DNA from: Steinernema hermaphroditum
Taxonomy: Eukaryota; Nematoda; Chromadorea; Rhabditida; Steinernematidae
DNA length: 64,000 bases
Assembly (NCBI GenBank): GCA_030435675.1
Contig: CM059623.1
Span: forward strand, 12,060,092 to 12,124,091
Direction of reading: 5' to 3'
Positions within the stretch are counted from its first letter, which is position 1. Each line of letters starts with the position of its first letter. This document shows, piece after piece, positions 49,406 to 63,528 of the stretch. A program made the translations under genes and the position numbers. A model generated the notes under the pieces. That model was not told the DNA's origin, did no database searches, and saw nothing but the letters and a program-made list of their open reading frames with translations.

Positions 49406-51509
49406 ATCAGTGCAGCATCTTTCTTGCGCCCTTTATTTGTTTATAACATCGCATCTCTAACAAACACAATTCTGTGCTGGCCAAGGGTACCGAAAACATT
49501 CTCCATCTGTTCCCCAGTGAATCGATAGACGACAAACGCATTATTTTTCGTTGTTTGCGCCCTGGTTGTAATCACGAAAATACATCAAAGGAGCCTCGTG
49601 AGTCCCCCTTGCCCATTTGGAGCCTATAATGTCATGGCCGCCGTGTCATAACCATTCAGGCCCCTCTCCGCTATGTACATACATACATGGCGGCGTGTTG
49701 TCTGTGCTAGGCGCTGAGGCGGCGGTTCTTTTGAATGTTGGCCCACATCGATTAGGGGCACTTCGATGGCCGATGGGCGAAGAAGTGAACTGGACTCGAC
49801 GCCTTTATTTTATGTCAAAGTTTGGGTTGCTGACGAGCTGCTCGTCAAACTTTTCGACTTCTCTTTTTGTGGCGCTTCGCACGACTCTTGGCCATTTATT
49901 ATGCTGAGGACTTATGTTGCCATTAGCGCTGCTTTTTTTGGGTGTGGAAAGGGTATATTGCGCCTATTTATCGTCCTTCTTTGGTGTCATTATGGTCTTG
50001 TGGTCTCGAAGCTCTAAATGTATCTCCACTGTTGTGCTACTGTTCGATACTTGTGATGGATTGACTATTTTTGGTAATCATCTTGGCAAATCCTCGCAAA
50101 AATCTCGTAATTTACTCTTTTTATTTTGGTTATGTGCTACTCGGAAACCTTCTGAAGTGTCTGCTTCAGACCGACCTGAAAATTGGCTTATAGGTAAGCG
50201 TAGATTGTAGACCGTTAAAAACCCAAATGCCCATTGATTTATACGCCCACTTGACCATGCACATACTGTCCAATGACTATAGTCCACTTTACCCAACGTA
50301 GGCCAATTCTATGTGTGGTCGAACATGATAGTGTTTTCGCCGTTTTGCCATTTTTGCGTCCGGGTTGTCGTCTTTTCTCAATCACTCCTTTCCCACTATT
50401 CTCCTTGCCGGCTTTTTGGTATGGAAAAGGTATATTACTCTTATGTAACGCACTTCTCTGTCGTAATAGTCGATAGACTGGTCGATCTGAAGCTTTACAT
50501 TTGCCTCCTCTGTTGTGCTCTTGTTCAATGCTTGTCGGTGACACATGGACTTGTGCTGTTTGCTGATCATCTTTTCTGGAAATTCGGTATTTTTCCATGT
50601 TACTTGGCCATATCATGTGTGTAGATTTCTGGGATAACAGTACAATCCCAGTACGTCATTTTTGCTCGACATACTCGACTTTTGGGCTTCAAAAAATTTT
50701 ATAGGCATGTGTTTATTCCACTCGCGCTATGGAAGTCGATGAAATTTTTCTAGTTTTTCCATATTCCTTTCTTTTTGTAGATTTCTGGAACAACAGTAGG
50801 ATTCCGGTGCGTCATTTTTGACCAAAGAATTCGCCATTGACGCCTCAGAAAACTTATAGGCATGTGTTTATCCGCCTACTGTTGGTTACTGCTTCAGCAG
50901 TGACTCTAAATTTTCACCTCTCATCTATGGATATCAATGTCTAGCCGTTTTGTCCTATTTTTGAGAAATCAATGAGTATTTTTGAATACTGTGGACTAAG
51001 GTAACGTCGCGTGTCTTGTTGAAGATGTGTTACAAAAGTATAGACGAACCTCGTGAGTGAACCCTTGATTCCGACTCAGTCATTATGCTTCTGTTTTCCA
51101 TGTGTCGTTTAGGAATGGAAAGGCAATTTTTGTTATGCGCAAATGTATAAAATCAGTTTTACATACAGTAATCTATTAATAGTATGCATATACGGCCGTT
51201 CTTTTCTTAACTGTTTTTATTTTTGAGCAATACTTTTCGTGAAGTTTGTTCTATGTATTCTTTTGAGCAATAAATTCAATGCAATTCATGGGTCATATCA
51301 ACTTTACCTACACAATATTTTTGGGGGCGGGATAACATGGCAGTTACGGTTTAGACTATTTGCCTTCCCGAGTCCACGGTTTGTCAACGTCTTGTAATCA
51401 TAAAAATGCACATTGTCACACTGCAGTCTCCGGTCTTCTTTAGTGTGGGGCACGGGAGCAAAGTCGAACGCGGCCATCCCGTTGTGTGGGCATTGCAGAG
51501 GCGAAGAGC

Positions 51510-52470
51510 TAGATGCACAGACGATGGAGCACGACGGGCGAAGTGGATTCCGATCGTCGGATGTTCGGCTTCGCCTGAAGTTGAGGGTAAGGGTAGTCAG
51601 GCGGTCCTGAAATGCTCCTTGGTAAAACATTGGAGACTGCTGGCGTTCCAGGCCTTCTAGCAGGCGACCACTGCACCAACAACAACCTATTGCAAATGTG
51701 TTTCGTTCGCAAATCTATGCACACTCCACTTTTTATTTTTGCTCTTTGGATTCTCTTTGTATTCGGAAACGGTCAATATACGTTATATTACTGTTAATAT
51801 ACGTTAAGAAACGAAACGGACAGAATGTTGAATTTGAAAGTTGCTTCTAATGACAATGTTTGCAAATAGCAGTATTTTTGTTTAAGTTTTTTGCCTTTCT
51901 ATGGATCACGAATGTGAGCACGATATTAACAAAACATCGCGTGCCTATACTAAGGCGTGGAAAAATGGCTTTTTTTCGTTTGTGGTCATTAGATGCACGC
52001 ATTTCACCAAAATTATTCACATGAGAAGTTCAAGCTCACCTGTGAATTCTCTAACATATGTGATTTTTGCTCGGACGATGGTTCGAAAGGACTTGGAAAG
52101 GCAGCCAGCTACCCTATGCACTGAGGGTGGTTAGGCGATGGCGAAGAGCTTCTTGGGACCGGTGGCTAACGTTTTATGCATGTGAGGATTATAGGGGGGC
52201 CATATTGCGGCCTTGACCTTCACGTTTGAACAATTAGAAACGTACCAGCTAACAAAAATGTAAATCGGTGTTTCAATCCAATTTTGATGCTGGATGTAGG
52301 AGATTGCTTATGTTCCAAATTATTTCTAACATATGCGATTTTTTACGAAGAATGCTTCATAGTTCGCGGCAACAAAATTTCCACATTCTTTTCAGCCAGA
52401 CGATGTAGAACAGCAGGTGAAGTGGATTCTCATCGTCGGATCTTCGGATTCGCCTAACGTTAAGGGTGAG
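51510..52470 (+). pseudogene. Duplicated exon fragment (two copies)
   Basis: 51517-51585 and 52397-52465 can be aligned base by base. In one frame both read as related peptides, DDGARRAKWIPIVGCSASPE and DDVEQQVKWILIVGSSDSPN, each followed by a possible GT donor (GGGTAAGG, GGGTGAGC). Copy 2 follows a TTCTTTTCAG acceptor. Many differences are conservative at protein level, as if selected once. No further exons could be joined, so I treat them as remnants. Confidence 0.4.
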
Positions 52471-55400
52471 CTTCTTGGTCAGGCGTTAGAATTTCCTTAC
52501 TTGCCTAAGACCACTGCGTCGAGAATGGCCGCTCAGTCGGCGAACTTCGGAGAGAGAGAATGGAGGACCAGCACTAATGAAAAGTGTTTCCATTTTTATT
52601 TGACAAAGCAGTATTTCTTGTATACGCTTTTATTCCAAAGATGATTTTCTGTATTTTATAGAACAAAATTTGTTGTTATTGTTATTTTTGTACCTACTAA
52701 CCTATGTTGGCTGTATTAAGTGAACTATCGTGGCTGTATCTGGATCGAGACGGGGGTTGTTCTATCGTTCTATGCGAGCATTACGCTAACACTTAACAAT
52801 GCTTTTGACGGTCGAGTTCCTATTTTTGGGACCTAGCCTGTGCTCGTCTTTGAATAACTGAAAACGTTCAAGTTACCAAAAATCTCAGTTCTATGCTGGA
52901 AGTTCGAGATTACTTATGTTCCTATTTCTTTCTATCGATTTTTGACGAGTATCACTGCGTGATCTGTCAACAAAATTTCCACATTCCTTCTACTAACACG
53001 CTCCAAGAGCAGCTGACTGACAGCGCACATATTCAAAAGCCCATTTGTCACTTCCAGAACATATGGCTTTCATTAGGACGGCCGCACTTCGAGGCCAATA
53101 TGTGTGTATCGATCAATTCGGGAGAATAAACCAATAAACCGAGGCCAACTCGAGTGGCCCTTTGATTCGGCGGCCGTCGGCGAATCGCCGCGTGTGTTTT
53201 TATTGGCATCTGCGCAAAGTGGTCATAGCGTGACAAAAAGCGTTCTTCGACTTTCGGGGGGTGCACGTGACTTTCAGAAGATTTCGATGGCTGTTGCAGT
53301 TCTGTTCTGGGAATGTATTCACGCTGTCAGAGATTGCACTGATGTACGTGACGATTTTGATGAAAGAAAGGTGCTCAAAATTGATCAGGTTAGCAATATA
53401 AAGCTGCGAATGGCGTCACTCTCTTTGGAGTCATGTATTAGATGAAAAAAACACGACAAATTGAGAATCCAGGGACGAGTATATAAGTAACAACTGCGCA
53501 ATTAGAACCCTTTTTGGCGCTAAACAATAGACAAAACCGCGAGGCCCGGTATCTCTTTTTTTGCGAACACGTTTCATTCGGGTTCAGTTTGGTCCGTGTT
53601 TCGTGCTCCCAAAACAGGCAAAAAATGACTCAAAAACGCGAGCCTTGGCATCTCCTTTTCTGCTAGGGGAGCTGGCGCATATCAACTGTCTGTGTGATTC
53701 ATTGCGAGCAAGTTTCATTCGGGGTTGGTCGGTTTCCATATCGTTTCCGCATATTTTATACGTCTACTACCTGAAACCGACCGCTTCTCAGTGATCATTC
53801 CCGCACGGATTGCAATCTATCTCGATGTCACGATTCAAATCGAGATCTAAGGAAGATCGATGACAATGTTAATGATAGCTTATTTCTCTGATTAGTGGAT
53901 TTTTGCACTTTTTCCGACAAAATTGTGATTAATTCCGAAAGTTCACGAAACAGAAGTTTAGCTGTAGGAAAGACGTAGTTGATCATACATTTTTGCATTT
54001 TATGTGAAGTGAATATCACTATGCATTTGAAGTTTGAAAGACTTCGCTCTGATTTTTGAGAACTTCAACAGTCAAGTCTCCTATGACGGAATGTTTGAGA
54101 GTGGTTAATGGGTTATTTCCTGTCAATTTGATTATTGTTTGTCTTATTGCGCCACTCGACAAGATCACGAGAATGCTGAGGGGACACAAGCAAACGATAG
54201 CTTTATTTTGCCCTGGATTTGAATATATTTTTGATATGATGTCTGATACATTGTTCCTGTTTTCAATACACTTATCACACAACCTTATTTCTGTCTACCT
54301 CGCATCCGGTTTGTGCCTCAGGAATGCACCACTTCGGTCATTTCGTGTTCCGCGTCCGCAAAGGTTGGAAGATTAAAAATTAATCCAATTCCCGCGTAAA
54401 TCAAATTTTCATCTGCGTTCTCTTTCAGGACGTGCTCGGCGACTATTCGTAGCTGTAGTGTGAAGGTGAGAGTGACTAAGCGTCCTCCAATCGCCTTACA
54501 GGCCCATCACCTGGTGACTCATCTCCATATTCGAATCTGCACGCATAGTACTGTGCTGTAAATGGCTGTATTTCCATATGCGTGTCCTGTCATAGCAGTT
54601 AAAAGTGAATTCCTAAGCTAATACTCTTGTGCCTTAGAACTTCTACAATACTGCGCGAGTGTGCTTTGACCATAATGTGTGGAATAGGCGAATTTACTGT
54701 TGAGGTCAATATGGTTGCGTAGATGTTAATGTATGAAATGTCATGTGATGACGATCCGGTAAAGCGTCAAATCTTAGTCGAAGTTGTCGAGGGCAGACCC
54801 AGCCCTTTGACAGGTCTAGACAATATCCGAACCCCGTTATGCAATGAATCGCGCAACTGGTTATCTTGTCTTTTGGTTAAGCGCCATAAAGGAGCGGTGT
54901 CATCTCACCTACACTACGAGAGCATCACCAACTGATATGTTTGTTTCAAAAGTGGGCATTATTGTACCTTCTACTGCAGTTTTTACGACATTTTTGCCTA
55001 TTTCGTGACGATTGTTTTTGACGCACCTTAGTGTATTCAAGTAGATCATGTTTGTAAACCATAATCTAGAGATACAAATTGCAGTGTTTGTTTTATGCGT
55101 GCTTTCAAATGTAATTCGTTGAATGTGGACGATTTCTGTCATTTTTGTTTCATTCTCAAGTTGTGGTGGTAAACAACTACTTAGACCACAGCATGCAAAC
55201 ATATTGGGCTGCTGCATTGAAAATATTACAAATGATAAACGTTGCTTATTTTCGCAATGTTTACTCCTAGATCATAACCGATGAGCGCGTTGGTGAGTAC
55301 AGTTAACTGCCACCCCAGATTATGATTGGCGACTTGTACATTGCATTCCTCGTGATGTGGAAGGTCTATTCTATCTTAATGGGGCATTTTCTAGGCACCT

Positions 55401-57649
55401 TGAAATCGCGAAGTGATGTTCGGGCTTTCTATGATAGACAGTGACTGCTTTCAACCACGTACATTACTGGTTCTAATCTATTTAGCGCACATATGCCTGT
55501 GTTGGTCATAGATACATCAGAGGAGACCTGTCAGAATGAGGTAAAGAGGTCGAAAATGGGGACCAAAACATTTTTTGACTCAAAACCCCAGATTTTCTTT
55601 GAACGTGACATCCCACTTTTGGCCGAAAAGTGGACTGTAGTTACTCGTCCGAATGGTGACTAACTTGAGTGAGATCGAGGCTACTAATGTTAATAAACTA
55701 CAATTTTAATCTGTAACATTTTCAATGCAACAATCCAATAGTAAAGCCCTAACGTGTTTGACATTTTATTGGAAATTTCCACAGAACCTGGACATATTTG
55801 CTTGTACATATTCAGACATGTTGCAATCGGCTTTTAAGTAAATGATCTTACGCAAAATACTCGCTGTTAGCGCTGTAATAAATGGAATAGTACTGCTTTG
55901 ACTGTGTATTCGCAATATCTCTGATGTTCGACCCTTGATCCATCCGGTCTTATTCACTTTTCTGTATTTGAAAGGTAGAAAGCGACGTGCATTATACGGG
56001 GCGCGCGTCAGATCGTAAGTCCTATTAAGTCAAGGTGTGTATCAGAATATTATAATTTTTGTGTACCATGTTTGCGCTAAGCGTTTTCGCACGTTATTCA
56101 AACTATCTTGCCCTAGAGTTCTTGTCTTGGAACAGTCTTGGAACTACCTCGGGTTGCTTTGAACAGCACGGTTCTTCCATCTTGTTCTTGGATCATGTGC
56201 ACCATTGCATTATCTTTTTACTTTCAATGGCAGACCTCAAAGTCGTAATATCCTCACTCGTATTTTCCATGCGGTCTATCTCAATGACTTTTGTGGATCT
56301 ATAGCATCCTTAGACCTCTGGCATCTGCTCTGTTTCCCTGTCCTCGAAAAGTATGTTTTGACAAGATCCTCCACCAGGGCCAGATCTCTTTCATTTCCAT
56401 TCGCCAAACAATCTATCCGCTGTCCCTGTGTCTACAAAGCGGCGCTCCACTGAACAGATCTGTCAATTGAAGTCCCCGAAAAACGAGCGCTCACCCCGTT
56501 GCCGACCTTGGCCCCTGTGCGCCTTTGACTGTCGACTGTGGCGTGCTGCACAGGTATGCGGGCTCCTGCCACCCAAAAATAATTTATTCGTCGATCGATA
56601 TGGTCTAACCGGGCGATGTTGAAGCGGACGTGCATCCCAGGGATACCGTACCTGTCCGTGCCCGTTGCTGTCGGTTTTTGGATGCAAATGTGGATGATTG
56701 ATCGTGAAACGGATGGCAATGATGCGTAATTATTATGCAGTTCTATCGCGCTTCGACTTTTGATGATTTCCGTGTTTGATCGTCGGTCTTTGAACTGGCT
56801 CTGTGATGCCGATCTTGTGGTTTGGTGGTGGAATCGATTGGGTAAACATGAAGTTCCTTGGAGGCCATGCAGTTCTTGTGTTAGGATATTGCTTTTGGAC
56901 GAGAGTTGTTAAGTATTTGGGAGTAGATCTTAAAGAATTTTTGATATTTCTTTCGTTTTTAATCGGCTAACGTCCTGACATGTACTATGAAGTCTTGTTT
57001 TCCTGCGCGAATTCTCGGAAGATGTGTTCATATTCGTATTCAAAAACATAAAAGAGTTTTCTTATTTTTGCCATCCTTGTGTGTTCTGTTGGACGAGAAC
57101 GAGACGAGTTGATCATTATTAAATCTTAATTGGAACGGATGTGCCGACAGTTGCACTGTGAGTTATACATCACTTTTATACACGGTCTCGCAAAGCCAAT
57201 ATACAGTGTGGTCAGTAGAAATAGTTTTTTTTTGTCGCTATTCCACTTTTTACTTGACCTTTCGTGCTCTTTCACGCGCTTGCCGTACAGATTTTTGACA
57301 GGATCCATGCTAACTTTGTGCGATGTATTTCCATCTCCAATAAGATATCAGGTTATACGCGGTCTTCGCCATTAATATTTCGAAATCACATAACATTACA
57401 CTATGACGTCTCATGAATGCACAAGAAGGGCAAGCATTGCACCGTAGTCGCTGGTTTCACTCTTTCTTCGACGCGACAGACGAAAATCAAGTAAGACGTA
57501 ACAATCTCGTTAGCTTGCGTCGGGATCGAAACGGCAAAGAACTGGCTGCAAGACTGATTTCAAATTCTTATAGACGACTTTTTTATTACATGTTTATTAT
57601 GTACACTCAAGGTGATCACCATTTCTTTTATCAACTTCGGCCCATTTTA

Positions 57650-57925
57650 TGCGCAGCATCCTTTTGTAGAGTGCGCGGGGTTTCGTGTCAAAAAATGTTT
57701 TGGTTCGATTGTTCATTTTAGTTTGAGTGATTTCCTCTCATGTAGATGACGGTAATAGTAAAGAGAGTGATATATGGATAGCAATCAGGCCTCCCTGAGC
57801 TAGGAATGACCACGTGGAGTTGCTATGGTAGCTGTGAGTGTCGCAGCATGTACCCATGGCCTGTTACGGTACTTAACCAATTGGAAACGCTGGCGCTAAC
57901 AGGACATGCTGATCGGACGGGTCCG
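57650..57925 (+). repeat. Dispersed repeat family, copy 3
   Basis: Shares GTGTCAAAAAATGTTTTGGT, GTAGCTGTGAGTGTC, GTACCCATGGCC, TACTTAACCAATTGGAAACG in the same order as 38200-38670 and 42050-42530, but lacks their right-hand CATTTTTTCAACATTT block. Confidence 0.55.
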
Positions 57926-60900
57926 TTCTTTGAGATTTGCTCGTGTTGTAATATATGACGGGAATAGCGATAGTTCGGTAGGTGACACCCAGCAATGCAC
58001 GTGATAGAGGGCAGTCATGATCATAATACCATAGAAAGCCCATATATCACGTCGCTTTTCCCAATCACCTTCAGGCCGAAACAGTCCTCCAAAACCAGGA
58101 ATAATGCAGTGGACAAGCGGCAAATCATGATTTTGCGTGAGAGTGCTCAACAATTCGCCCATCGATTTCACCCTGGGCGACAAGATCTTGAAAATATGAG
58201 GTGTTATCTGCGAAATTTATCTTGCAATAACCTAATAGATTTTTGCAGGTATTCGCATTATTACTCTGACAAATGCTGCATAAACCATTATTTTTAAGGC
58301 GCCTGTGTCAGACACCTATATGCATATATCTGTTTTATGTGCCACACAGCAGAGCCATTGAATGTTTAGATTTACCGGAAGAACACATGAAAGAAAAGCG
58401 CTTGTTCTTAATTTTTGACATTGGGGAACGTCGGTAGCATCTGTTTTCTGTACAAATTGATAATATTTTTTCTCTCAATTTTAAATAATATTCATGTTTT
58501 TCCGAGAAACTCTAGTCAGTCTCCACTGATCCAACAACACGTGTTTTATGGTCCACTGCTTGTCTTCAGCCAAAACATTCACAAACGACATTCAATAACA
58601 TGTACACATTCCTTCAGCCCGTCCACAATGGCTTGTACAGCTGCCCCCGATCAATAGATTCGCCATCGCCTCTATTTGTTGTGTGAATCATGAACTTTCC
58701 ATCCGAAAGCACTTTACGACATTCGACGCCATATCCCATCTTCAGGCGTTTGAACGTGGTGGAACCAGTTCTGCGTTGAATAGGGGGGAATGTCGCCGAA
58801 ATGGTTTCGCGTTAATTCCGTGTCAGGGATTTCGAAATCGATATTCGGTCCTCGTAATCCTGTTCTCTGTAGGCACAAGTACATCCCGGTCACATTCAGA
58901 TGTGCACTGATAAGGGTCTAGACCGTTCAGTCACGCCATAAAATCACCAAAATCACTTCCGCGTCTCTGTGCGAAGATTGACAGCTCCGGCAGTAAAGCC
59001 GCCCCTCTGCAAGGGCCAAACAAAAACTTCGTAATATGTTAATTTATGCCGAAAGTGCATCGCGCTTTGCAACATTTCCTCTTCCTCTCCGCCAGCGCGG
59101 CGCCTCCCCCGAGAGCGCCGTTTTCCCACGGCGTTTTTCGCAGACCGCGGCGCGTCGTCGAGAACAACACGGGTTCCCCGACCGCGAGATGACGTCGCCG
59201 ACGGCGATCAAAAAACGCGCCGCTTTTTGTTTGTTCCGAAAAAGCGCCTCCGACTCACGTGGTGGGTCCGACGGAAGGCGGCGGAGAAGAGACGGGAGAG
59301 AGGATTGCTGATGTACTTTCGGTGCTTGTATTGATTTTTCAGTTCGTGCCAACGAGATCGGGTTGATAGTGACTGAATGAGGATATTGTTGTACTCGTTT
59401 TAGAGTTGTTTTCTCTTCGTATTTCGGTGTTTCTTTTTGTCATGTGACTGTTTTGAACAAGTAGTCTGGTGAAGGTGATAGAGAAGTGAGGGTACGCGTT
59501 TTTAGTGGCTTAAGAATCAGAAATCAGAAAATCAGAGCTCCGAGTCTGCTGAATGTGTGGTTTAGTAGTCGACAGTTCAAACATTTTTGTTAAAATACGT
59601 TCTACGATAGTTGGTTAAGTTGTTAATAGCATATTTTGGAAGGCATAATACCTGTGAAGTTATCGATATTATTTGGTGAAGGCCTTTTAGAGCTTCGCAT
59701 CTACTGGGTTGTGATATTAAAAGGTTACCGTTACCGCTACCACATAATGACTCCACAAGCTCATTTCTACTTTCAAACTCGAGACCAAAAGGCGGAAAAA
59801 ATGACCCAAAAAGTCCCACCCTGCCCGGCCCGGACGTATATTTCCAAGTTGACCACTTGAAGGATATGTTGGACATTTTATCCGCTCTATGTGATCTACA
59901 GTTGTCCGTGTCCAGTGAAAACGACATTGGAAAGCGTTTAAATAAGACAAATAGGTCGATAATCGGACAAAAATACATATTCCTTGACTCTAAAGCTTTC
60001 ATAGTGTTCGAGGAAGGAACTGACGCCCTGGAAGCACAGTATACTTGGACTTGCCAGAACATCGTTTTACTAGTTTATATTTTATTATGTCTGATCTTCT
60101 CTCAACTGGTCAGATCTGCCATCAGCGGATCGGCCTGTAAGATAATAACCATTATTTGCTTTACTGGCTGTAAATATCTTTCATTTTTAGACTTAAACCT
60201 GACAACAGAAGTAAGACAACTGTTCAGTGGGTCCGTTGCAGTCTATATACTGACATCAGTGAATGTGAATGCTCACTGGAGTTGCCACGCGGGACTTTAG
60301 GACGTTCGGACGTATGAAATGGATTGGAGATTGTCCAGTTCCGCAATTAGACCACTATTTTTGATTCGCGGTAGCGATTAAGATTCGTCCGTCTCTCTAT
60401 CTTTGGAAATCTGTGTTGGGAAACGATCGCAATGAACCCACAATATGACCTACATAATATAATGCAACTACTATATGTCTTAGTCATAAAAAGTTCGTCG
60501 AAAAACTGTACGTCTTCTCCTTTGCCTTCTTTGGTGAAATGAAATATGCGGATAAAGCTACTTATAAGCAGCATGAGCATTGGTAAATATGAAGTTCCAT
60601 GTGTAAGCTAAATTGCACAATCGCGAGGTCGTTTTTTAATGTAAGATTCTCAAAGTATATGGAAGATATCAATGTGTTCGTCTGGTTAACTATGCCAATT
60701 CTCGCAAATGTAGATGAACATAGTGCAACCTCTAAATTGCGATTATTATTTGGAATATTTTGGAATCAGGTGTTAGAAAAAGCCGAACGCAATCTATTGC
60801 TTCTCTGATCGTCTGTGCGTTCTTAGACTCCTGCGGGGATATAGTTGAACTGGTACAGGGCCTGAATTTTTTGGCTCTTGATTTAAGTTTCGAGTTAGGA

Positions 60901-60964
60901 TACCTGAAATTTTTGGATGGATATGCCGTACCAATATTCCAATCTTCACTCTGGACTGACGGTC

Positions 60965-61760
60965 TTAAACAATGAAGAAGCTGTTTGTCTTAGCTGTTTG
61001 GACAAAGTTTCTTTTCGTTTTTTGATATAATTTTTCAGTTTTTAACAGAGTTCAGTAGTTCCACTTTATTTATCTGTGGTTCGCATTTTTATTTGTCCTA
61101 TATTTATCATTTTTGTTTCAGCGATACTTATACGTCAAAGCATATTTTGTCCTGAACCGAGTTGCCAAACCCTAGATAGCAACCATTCCTCAACACATCT
61201 TATCCAGAACCCATTCACCAACATCGAAGTCGGATTTAGCACAGGTAGTGAATGCCTTCATTTTTGCCGTAAAAAGAACCTTGATCGTTGGGCATCTTTG
61301 ACTCGTTTCCTAAATCCTCAATATAAAACTACATAGGATACAGCAACTTCTATAGAAATTTGTTAAGAAAATTTTTGGTGGAGTGGCGGGTGCGGAGAGT
61401 AGAAAAAACCGAAGCTGATACATTGCTTTGTGTAAGCGTTCGTTCATAGGAAAATACCATTTGAGACAATTTTTGTATTATGAAGAAGTTGCTCGTCTTA
61501 GGTTGTTGGACCAAGTTTCTTCTCGTTTCTTGCTATAATTTTTGGCTTACTCATGCCCTTTAGTGGGTCTACTTGAATGAGTTGCGGCTCGCGTCTTTAT
61601 CCATCCCATATTTATCATTTTTGCTTCAACGATATCCTGATTTCAAAACATATTTTTGATTACACATGATTACACTGTCGACCACTAGAAGGCAATCATT
61701 TCTCAACCCATCTCATTCTAGAACCCGTTCACTCACACCCAAGTAGCCCACTTTTGCTCT
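60965..61760. repeat. Diverged tandem duplication, unit about 510 bp
   Basis: ATGAAGAAGCTGTTTGTCTT (60972) matches ATGAAGAAGTTGCTCGTCTT (61480). ATATTTATCATTTTTGTTTC (61103) matches ATATTTATCATTTTTGCTTC (61610). CATTCCTCAACACATCTTATCCAGAACCC (61186) matches CATTTCTCAACCCATCTCATTC at 61697. Each copy carries the same series of ATTTTTG motifs. Confidence 0.75.
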
Positions 61761-63402
61761 CATCGTCGCCGCAATTGGAACAATCATGTAGCAAGGAGAT
61801 AATCTGCATAAATGCACTTTGCAGCGACGACGCCCTCCTCAGCTGCTGCCGCTTTGACGCACAAAGCGGCGCGTCCGGGAATTGGGCTGCTGCTGCTGCC
61901 GAGAGAGGGCCATTCCACTCTAAACAAGGTCAGCTCCACTCTATTCAAGGACGGCCGCGCGAATACATCACTGATTCATCGAGCGAACATTATGTGTGTA
62001 TTGAAAACTTTGCCTACTTCCTTCGCGTTCTCTTTGTTCCTGCTCCACACCGCCGCCCTTCTACCATCCGTTCTTTGGGCAATTTTCGTGATTTGATGGA
62101 TTTGGGAGAGGGGACGTCCACTGTACGGGGTGCGTGTTTGTGACAGAGGGGTCGTTTCGTTGATGGACGTTCGACCATCTTGACCGGAATCGCTTAGTTC
62201 TGGTTATATTGAAGAGTTTACAGTCATTATACAATGATCGATGTAAATTTATTGAATGGAGAATCCTTGGATAAGACACTGTATCAACAAATAAGCTACT
62301 GTAGTTTCATAATGGACAATCCCATAAGTAAGAAACGCTTCTGTTCGCGTACGAGTCTTTGTTGAACACAGCGAATTTCTAATGGTATTTTTTGCTTTCA
62401 GGATCATCGTGGGACGATGTCTTCAATATGATCATATTCTAGTAACTTCGACTTTACGACTTTATTTCATGCACGATCATTCCTGGCTCTGGTGACTTCT
62501 TGTTGCTCCGTTTCGTATTTTGATTTTTGCAGCCATGTCTGTGTACTGCTTTTTAAAAGGCCGTGGTTGCGAGAATGTATGCGTGCGTTATAAGTTCTGT
62601 TATGACTACCTCACTTATTCGTTTTTCGCGTTTTGTGAATCGCAAGTCGTCTTACGTTGTGAGGATCGTGTTCAGCACCTCGTCTTGCTAGCTACTCCCT
62701 TTCTGCTCTTTTTCTGCTAGTCTGTAACTCCTTCCTGCTGACGGTTCTCCATAAGATATGTTTTTCGCTCGTGCACTACTAGTTTTTAAGAAGATATAAT
62801 AGTAAAACGGCTGGCTATCCGTTGCCAAAGGTAATCCGGTGGTAGTAAATCCGTAAACCGTGCTCGCCAAATCCGATCGTAGAGAGTCCTAGATCGGGCC
62901 ACGCGGGACAATCGGTCCGTAATAAACCGCCGCTCGTTGTATTAGCCAAATACAACGGTAATCCGTAGAAACACTCGCTCCTCAAGCTCGCAGTGACCCG
63001 AATGTCGCTGCTTATTGAATCCGCGAAGTGTAGAAGAAGACGAGGCACACTGACGGCTGTTCTTTATTCACCGATCAGAGGCACAAGACGACAAACGATG
63101 AAACAACTGCACAGAGCGACCGACCCGCAGGTGGTACGCACACAAAAAGCCTCGATGATGGTCTGCAACTGCCGTTCGCGATGCTGTCTAGACTGGAGAG
63201 GATCTTCTAGAAGGTTCCGTTGATGGTCGTTCAGACAGTTCTTGTAGACAGTAGACAGTGTTCTGCAGAATCGGAGAGAAAAATGGTCGTCGATGACTGG
63301 CTGCGACGACAAATAGCTAAGAGAATACGTGTTACCTTTCAAGTATTCGGCCATGCATACATATAGAAGCAGTATTCACTGCTTCTGCAGATCGTTGACA
63401 GC

Positions 63403-63528
63403 ATGTCAGTGGTAAATCGTAGAAAAGTTCCTCCTGAATCGGGCCTGTCCGGCTGGTTGGGCGGCGTCTTAAACGTGTTTGATCCGTCAGATAATGGCTT
63501 TTTTGGTCTTTTTCATGATGTTCTCAAG
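63403..63528 (+). CDS. First exon of a gene running off the window
   Basis: ATG at 63403 lies 12 nt after a TGCTTCTGCAG acceptor (ending 63390), the layout of a trans-spliced nematode start. 42 codons follow, ending exactly at AAG|GTATGT, a good donor. The peptide (MSVVNRRKVPPESGLSGWLG, then GVLNVFDPSDNGFFGLFHDV, then LK) has no signal peptide and reads as a genuine protein start. The family was not recognised. No second exon is clear in the remaining 470 bases. Confidence 0.6.

Larger units (their letters stand above)
49406..63402. other. Gene-poor region: local duplications and strand-biased TTTTTG motifs
   Basis: No complete gene is supported over 14 kb. Diverged duplicate pairs occur at 49930-50100/50400-50590, 50615-50710/50770-50880, and 60965-61350/61475-61760. 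An exon-like fragment is present twice (51510-51590, 52395-52470). 57650-57925 is a dispersed repeat. CTCAGTGATCATTC with flanks near 53785 recurs near 63802. GC-rich patches (53150-53270, 56420-56700, 59070-59320, 61810-61930) hold frames on both strands without recognisable content. The plus strand is dense in ATTTTTG. Confidence 0.5.

Noticed and set aside
59036..59352. GC-rich frames on both strands (91 and 102 codons)
   Set aside because: Both strands are open at once because of high GC and few stops; no splice sites or homology. A regulatory island is as likely.
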